64,000 bases of DNA from Bifidobacterium animalis subsp. animalis ATCC 25527 (GTDB lineage: Bacteria > Actinomycetota > Actinomycetes > Actinomycetales > Bifidobacteriaceae). The stretch spans positions 1,426,001 through 1,490,000 of the forward strand of contig NC_017834.1 of NCBI RefSeq assembly GCF_000260715.1. The letters run 5' to 3'. Positions 55,298 to 64,000 of the stretch are shown here, piece by piece; position 1 is the first letter of the stretch; the number at the start of each line of letters is the position of its first letter. The translations under genes were made by a program, and so were the position numbers. A model generated the notes under the pieces. The model was not told the origin of the DNA and searched no databases. It saw only the letters and a list, made by a program, of their open reading frames with translations.

Positions 55298-56308
55298 TCA
55301 GTCTGCGAGTTCAACAGACTGCGAGACCACCTTGGCGGCGATGTCGGGATGGTGGATCGCGAACGCATGCTCGGCGAGATGCACCTCCTGCGTCACGAAC
55401 TCATGCAGCGGGCAGATGTACCCGTGTTCGCGTCCCAAGCGTGCGATGTAGCCGTTGATGTAATCCACTTCGGTCGGGCGGCATTTCGTTAGATCCTGAT
55501 ACATCGAGGGATAATGCAACGGATGCGCGATCGACGCCGTGTGCATTATCGTCTCCACCTCGCTTTCCCGTGTGCCGAGCAATTGCACGCCGGCGGCCTC
55601 GGCAGCGCCATACGCCTCGTCGACCAGCCGTTCGGTGAGAATCGGAGCCGCGGGGTGTGAGGCGAACTCGCCAAAGCGAATCTGATACATCGTGCACAAC
55701 GTGTTGAGCACCGAGTTGAACACGATCTTCGCCAAACACATGCCGAGGAAATACTGCACGATGGTCGGATTCAGCGTGGCCGCCTGGAATTCGGCGAACA
55801 GCTGCCGCTCGATTGGATCCTCCTCCACATCATGCTCGTCGTACGCGCACAGGTTCATCGCCTTCGCATGCGCGCCGCCGGTGAAGTTGAAATCACCGGG
55901 ACCGTACACATACGCGCCGATCAACGCCGTGCCGCCATAAATGCGATGCTTCGGGAAGTACTCGGCGAGCTTTTCGAAATGCCCGTACCCATTCATCGCC
56001 GAGAACCCCACCTGATGCTTGCGGAAATGCGGCGCGGTGCGCTCAAGGAATTCGGGAAGCTGATGCTGCTTGACGAACACGATCCATACGTCCGGGTCTC
56101 CGGCATACTCCTCCGGGTAGTACACGTTGATCGGCACCAAGTGACGTCCTTCGCCGTCCTGCGACACATAGGCACCACCCTGCTCGCGAATCTTCTCGAC
56201 GTTCTCGGTCCAGGTGTCCACGAAATCCACCTGCTGATGTGCGAATTCCTGCAACAGCACGCCGTACTGAATGCCCATGCCGCCTGCTCCGAGAATCGCG
56301 TATTTCAC
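55298..56308 (-). CDS. Ketopantoate-reductase-family dehydrogenase (ApbA/PanE type)
   Basis: 336 residues. NADP Rossmann motif YAILGAGGMGIQYG, catalytic Lys and Asn region CLAKIVFNSVLNTLC, and the C-terminal signature PSMYQDLTKCRPTEVDYING. These would allow reduction of 2-dehydropantoate to pantoate, but the family also contains other hydroxyacid dehydrogenases, and its place directly upstream of metQNI (121 bases) suggests a sulfur- or amino-acid-linked substrate instead. Start at the ATG at 56308 with AAGGA upstream. Confidence 0.85.
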   Translation of the reverse strand: MKYAILGAGGMGIQYGVLLQEFAHQQVDFVDTWTENVEKIREQGGAYVSQDGEGRHLVPINVYYPEEYAGDPDVWIVFVKQHQLPEFLERTAPHFRKHQVGFSAMNGYGHFEKLAEYFPKHRIYGGTALIGAYVYGPGDFNFTGGAHAKAMNLCAYDEHDVEEDPIERQLFAEFQAATLNPTIVQYFLGMCLAKIVFNSVLNTLCTMYQIRFGEFASHPAAPILTERLVDEAYGAAEAAGVQLLGTRESEVETIMHTASIAHPLHYPSMYQDLTKCRPTEVDYINGYIARLGREHGYICPLHEFVTQEVHLAEHAFAIHHPDIAAKVVSQSVELAD

Positions 56309-56649
56309 TGAGATCCCTTCCTTTCATTGCTCTCCGCCCGTTCGGCCTTGCATCCTGTTCTTGAGGAGCTTTGCTCGAACCGACAGTTGACACTGTACGA
56401 AGCGGCGCCGGGCGATTCACCGGCGTGGCTATAGCCAAAACTGATATGCGGCTCAATACTGGTGAAATCACAGGCATCTGCCTAGGTATAAGCAAATTCG
56501 AATACGTGTTATATCTATGCAGTCCAGTTGGGGCACTCACGGCAAACCGCGGCATCGCTGCCACACCATTCACGCCTCGGACGCCGCCATTTCAGCTCGC
56601 GGGCGCAGAAACACCGCTTCGCCCGCAATTGGGTATGCCCTGAGAGAGT
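56309..56649. other. Divergent intergenic region, no gene seen
   Basis: 341 bases between the reductase (minus) and GNAT (plus) genes. It is AT-richer in the middle (56485-56520) and holds ACAGTTGACACTGT (56383-56396), a palindrome with 5-bp arms, and ATTCGAAT. Promoters for both sides must lie here, but I cannot place them with confidence. Confidence 0.5.
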
Positions 56650-57318
56650 ATGTTCCTTATGCTTGTTCGACATGCGACGCTTGACGACCTCGACGCGCTG
56701 GCGGCAGTGGAGGCCGCGTGCTTCCCTCCGCAGGAGGCGGCCGACATCGACCAACTGGCCAACAGAGTGGAGAGCTATCCAAACCACTTCTGGCTTCTGG
56801 TGAATCCCGCCGAGCCGGACAACGACTGCTTCCCAGCCCAGGTCGACGACGGCATGCTCGTCAGCTTCATCGACGGGCCATGCGTGGGCTCACCCGACCT
56901 CACCGACGATATGTACGGCTCCACGGCCCTGCATGCGGACGATGCCCCCTGGCAGATGATTCTCGGCGTCAATACCGCACCCATGTACCAGCATCGTGGC
57001 TGCGCCTCGTTCCTTATGCGTCACGTGATTCTCGACAGCGCGCTTTCGCACAGGCACGGCATCGTGCTCGCCTGCAAGGAGAAAATGCTGCCATTCTACA
57101 GCTCGTTCGGGTTCATTGACGAGGGCCGCAGCCAGTCCGTGCACGGCAATGCGGTGTGGCACCAGATGCGTTTGCCATTCACCGTCTCCGCAGACGCCCG
57201 TGACGACGCTCCCGGCGCGGATATTCGTCAGGCAACGATCACCATGGCCATGCATGAGACGACCGCATATATGGATCACGAGCGCACGATCACATCACAG
57301 TTCCCGCAGCTGGTTTAA
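56650..57318 (+). CDS. GNAT-family N-acetyltransferase
   Basis: 222 residues. A single GNAT domain: HATLDDLDALAAVEAACFPP at the N-terminus and the acetyl-CoA loop MYQHRGCASFLMRHVILD, with the late CKEKMLPFYSSFGFIDEG block. Acceptor unknown. An in-frame ATG at 56659 is an alternative start. The C-terminal 50 residues run past the usual fold. Confidence 0.85.
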   Translation: MFLMLVRHATLDDLDALAAVEAACFPPQEAADIDQLANRVESYPNHFWLLVNPAEPDNDCFPAQVDDGMLVSFIDGPCVGSPDLTDDMYGSTALHADDAPWQMILGVNTAPMYQHRGCASFLMRHVILDSALSHRHGIVLACKEKMLPFYSSFGFIDEGRSQSVHGNAVWHQMRLPFTVSADARDDAPGADIRQATITMAMHETTAYMDHERTITSQFPQLV

Positions 57319-57571
57319 GCGCCATCTTTATAATCTATACACATATTTTTTACTGCACGCGCACATTTGCCCCACGTTTATAGTGGAATCGTGAATGGTT
57401 GCGTATGAATTGCGACGATAATATTTTGCCGCGTATTTTCATGGTGTGTTCCGATAGACTGGTAGACAAGAAAAGCGAATATTTTATTGCGTACTACAAT
57501 GGAAGTGGTAATTTATTCGGCAAGAAGAAGGGTGCAGGGAACTGCAAGCGGACGGTAGAAACGAGGTGGCC

Positions 57572-58138
57572 ATGAAGCCAGCATCGCGAATCCCCATGAA
57601 TTACATCTCACTTGATCTGGAGACGACCGGCTTCAGCGCACAGCATGACCGCATCACCGAGATCGGCGCCGTCAAAGTGCGCGACGGCAAGATAGTGGAT
57701 CGGTTCACGCAGCTCGTCAATCCCGGCAGACGCGTCTCCGCACGCATTACGGAGCTCACCGGCATTTCCAACGAGATGCTCGAAGACCAGCCCGTCATAG
57801 ACGACATACTCGGGGATTTCATACACTGGACCGAGAATGACCGTTTGGTGGGGCATAACATCAAATTCGATCTCTCATTCCTCATTGCCAATGCGGAACG
57901 CGTGTTCAGCGACTCCACACGCTTTGCCGTGCGTCCCATTGACACCATGCACATAGACAGACTGCTGTTCCCCTCTGAACGGCATCGTCTTGTCGATCTG
58001 ATCCAGCGCTACGGCATTGGCGATGTTGAGGAGCACCGCGCGCTGTCCGACGCCACGCAGACGTACCAATGCCTGGAATGGCAGCGGCGTTACATTGGCG
58101 CCCGCTCGGCAGATATCTCCATGCGTACGTGCGTGTGA
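57572..58138 (+). CDS. DEDDh 3'-5' exonuclease (DnaQ/PolC-type)
   Basis: 188 residues from the ATG at 57572 with CGAGG upstream. Exo I YISLDLETTGFSAQHDRITE (Asp and Glu), Exo II GHNIKFDLSFL and Exo III EEHRALSDATQTY with the His five residues from the last Asp. This is the proofreading-type DEDDh fold; it may act as the epsilon subunit for DnaE or as a free exonuclease. The preceding 253 bases are AT-rich and without a gene. A terminator follows. Confidence 0.9.
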   Translation: MKPASRIPMNYISLDLETTGFSAQHDRITEIGAVKVRDGKIVDRFTQLVNPGRRVSARITELTGISNEMLEDQPVIDDILGDFIHWTENDRLVGHNIKFDLSFLIANAERVFSDSTRFAVRPIDTMHIDRLLFPSERHRLVDLIQRYGIGDVEEHRALSDATQTYQCLEWQRRYIGARSADISMRTCV

Positions 58139-58168
58139 CCTGTGTGCACAAGATTTCATATGCAATTC

Positions 58169-58199
58169 GCCCATCGCTCACGCGGTGGGCTTTTGCTTT
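58169..58199 (+). terminator. Rho-independent terminator after exonuclease gene
   Basis: A 9-bp stem GCCCATCGC/GCGGTGGGC (58169-58177 with 58182-58190, one G-U) is followed by TTTTGCTTT. Between here and 58486 I see no gene. Confidence 0.85.
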
Positions 58200-58486
58200 A
58201 TCGAATAGGCATGCCATTGCCGATATGCTGGCAGGGGGCAATTTCAGATTGCTGCACAGGTGCGACTTCAGACCCGTGCAATGGGTGCTGCTCCCGCGCT
58301 GAAGGCGCGTAAGTGGGAAGAAAATAGTCAGGAGATGTTGTTCTTCTGGTTTGGTGTGGTGTTCATGGGATGGAAATCGCGCGGTGTGATATGTTCCTCC
58401 CGTGTGGCGGTGCGGGCGGTGGGGATTGTCCGCCCGGGCCGGGGAACGGCGCCAGCTTGCCCGTGTGGGGGGTTGCTTGGGATATG

Positions 58487-58522
58487 CGAAGGCCCGGGGA
58501 ACGTGTGTTCCCCGGGCCTTCG
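58487..58522 (-). terminator. rRNA operon terminator hairpin
   Basis: A 16-bp perfect stem (58487-58502 with 58507-58522, core GGCCCGGGGAAC) and GTGT loop lie 11 bases beyond the 5S gene on its downstream side. Confidence 0.8.
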
Positions 58523-58533
58523 GTGAAGTGTGG

Positions 58534-58651
58534 TTGCGGCGGTGTGCTACTCTCCCATGTCCTCTCGGGCATAGTACCATCGCCGTGCCAGGGCTTAGCT
58601 TCCGGGTTCGGAATGGGACCGGGCGTCTCCCCTGGGCCATGGCCGCCGCAA
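58534..58651 (-). rRNA. rrf: 5S ribosomal RNA
   Basis: The ends pair (TTGCGGCGG with CCGCCGCAA). Inside are CCCGGTCCCATTCCGAACC and GAAGCTAAGCC typical of bacterial 5S. About 118 bases; ends are set from the terminal helix. Confidence 0.93.
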
Positions 58652-58784
58652 AATTCTGTTATTCTCCGTTCGGGTGGCGGATTGGGAACCGGATCGTGGA
58701 CGCGGGTGTTGAGGGATGTTGGTGTTCGTGCCGCCATGATGATGCCGCCGGGGTTGTCCTGGCTTGTGTCATGGTGGTGTTGGT

Positions 58785-63872
<5,088 letters not shown>

Positions 63873-64000
63873 AAACATTGCAGAAAGCCAAAAACGACTC
63901 TCAAATCCATTTCAAAAGAAATCAGACGGACCATCCAATAAGGAAGGACGGTCACACAAAAAACCTCCGCCATCCATCAAAACCCGACAGGATTACCCAC
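63873..64000 (-). other. Upstream leader of the rRNA operon, cut by window end
   Basis: The sequence is A/T-rich for this genome. A stem near 63933-63955 (GACGGACCATCC-type with GGAAGGACGGTC) may be part of the 16S processing stem. The promoter is probably outside the window. Confidence 0.5.

Noticed and set aside
58200..58486. Gene between the exonuclease terminator and the rRNA terminator
   Set aside because: The open frames there have no ribosome site, unlike codon use, and continue into rRNA.

Overview
The window comes from a high-GC Gram-positive bacterium, almost certainly a Bifidobacterium. The grounds are a 16S-23S-5S rRNA operon whose 16S 3' end carries the anti-Shine-Dalgarno complement GAAAGGAGG, an rRNA spacer without a tRNA, actinobacterial markers (SepF, Wag31-type DivIVA, DUF3052, DUF3107, DUF2342 metalloprotease family) and a sucrose/fructo-oligosaccharide cluster typical of the genus. 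The 16S variable regions look closest to the B. animalis/B. pseudolongum group, but I cannot fix the species by eye.

Layout. 1-1 kb: 5' part of hisD (cut by the window edge). 1.2-10.7 kb, minus strand: dnaE, rluD-type pseudouridine synthase, lspA, a very long DivIVA/Wag31, yggT, sepF and ftsZ, a conserved division and envelope block. 10.8-13.7 kb: dus and glyS. 13.8-16.9 kb, plus strand: TPP riboswitch, thiM, a thiE-thiD fusion and a thiamine-binding protein. 17-21.5 kb: LacI regulator, sucrose/oligosaccharide permease and GH32 beta-fructofuranosidase, with a dense operator cluster in front of the permease. 21.5-24.9 kb: ABC permease, NMT1/THI5-type lipoprotein and nucleoside hydrolase behind a structured leader. 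25-25.9 kb: a frameshifted antitoxin-like gene. 26.0-26.4 kb: a 52-bp-period array of palindromic units. 26.5-32.3 kb, minus strand: dxr, ispG, a membrane-anchored alpha/beta hydrolase, recO and uppS (three isoprenoid genes in one run), preceded by a second DivIVA-motif protein. 34 kb: tRNA-Val. 34-46.4 kb: housekeeping and conserved genes on both strands (DUF3052, Lon-like protease, DUF2342, UvrD-type helicase, degenerate phosphotransferase, DUF3107, PHP phosphoesterase, VKOR, dapF, murI, patatin). 46.5-56.3 kb, minus strand: SPFH protein, a polar amino-acid ABC operon, an aminotransferase, metNIQ and a ketopantoate-reductase-like enzyme. 56.6-58.1 kb: GNAT and a DEDDh exonuclease. 58.5 kb to the end, minus strand: rRNA operon.

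Working together: the thiamine genes form a TPP-controlled synthesis/salvage operon; cscR-cscB-cscA take up and split sucrose-type sugars; two ABC systems serve amino acids, including methionine; dxr, ispG and uppS feed undecaprenyl phosphate for cell wall, with lspA, ftsZ, sepF, divIVA, dapF and murI as other wall and division players.

The most interesting material is non-coding: (i) the 52-bp palindromic array at 26.0-26.4 kb; (ii) a dispersed inverted-repeat family with arms TTTGCGTAA..GGRGAC, two copies beside dnaE and two between cscB and cscA; (iii) a leader at 21.57-21.69 kb whose hairpin loop matches the Shine-Dalgarno of the downstream transporter; (iv) a 62-bp perfect palindrome at 46.4 kb. 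No phage, insertion sequence or CRISPR array was seen.
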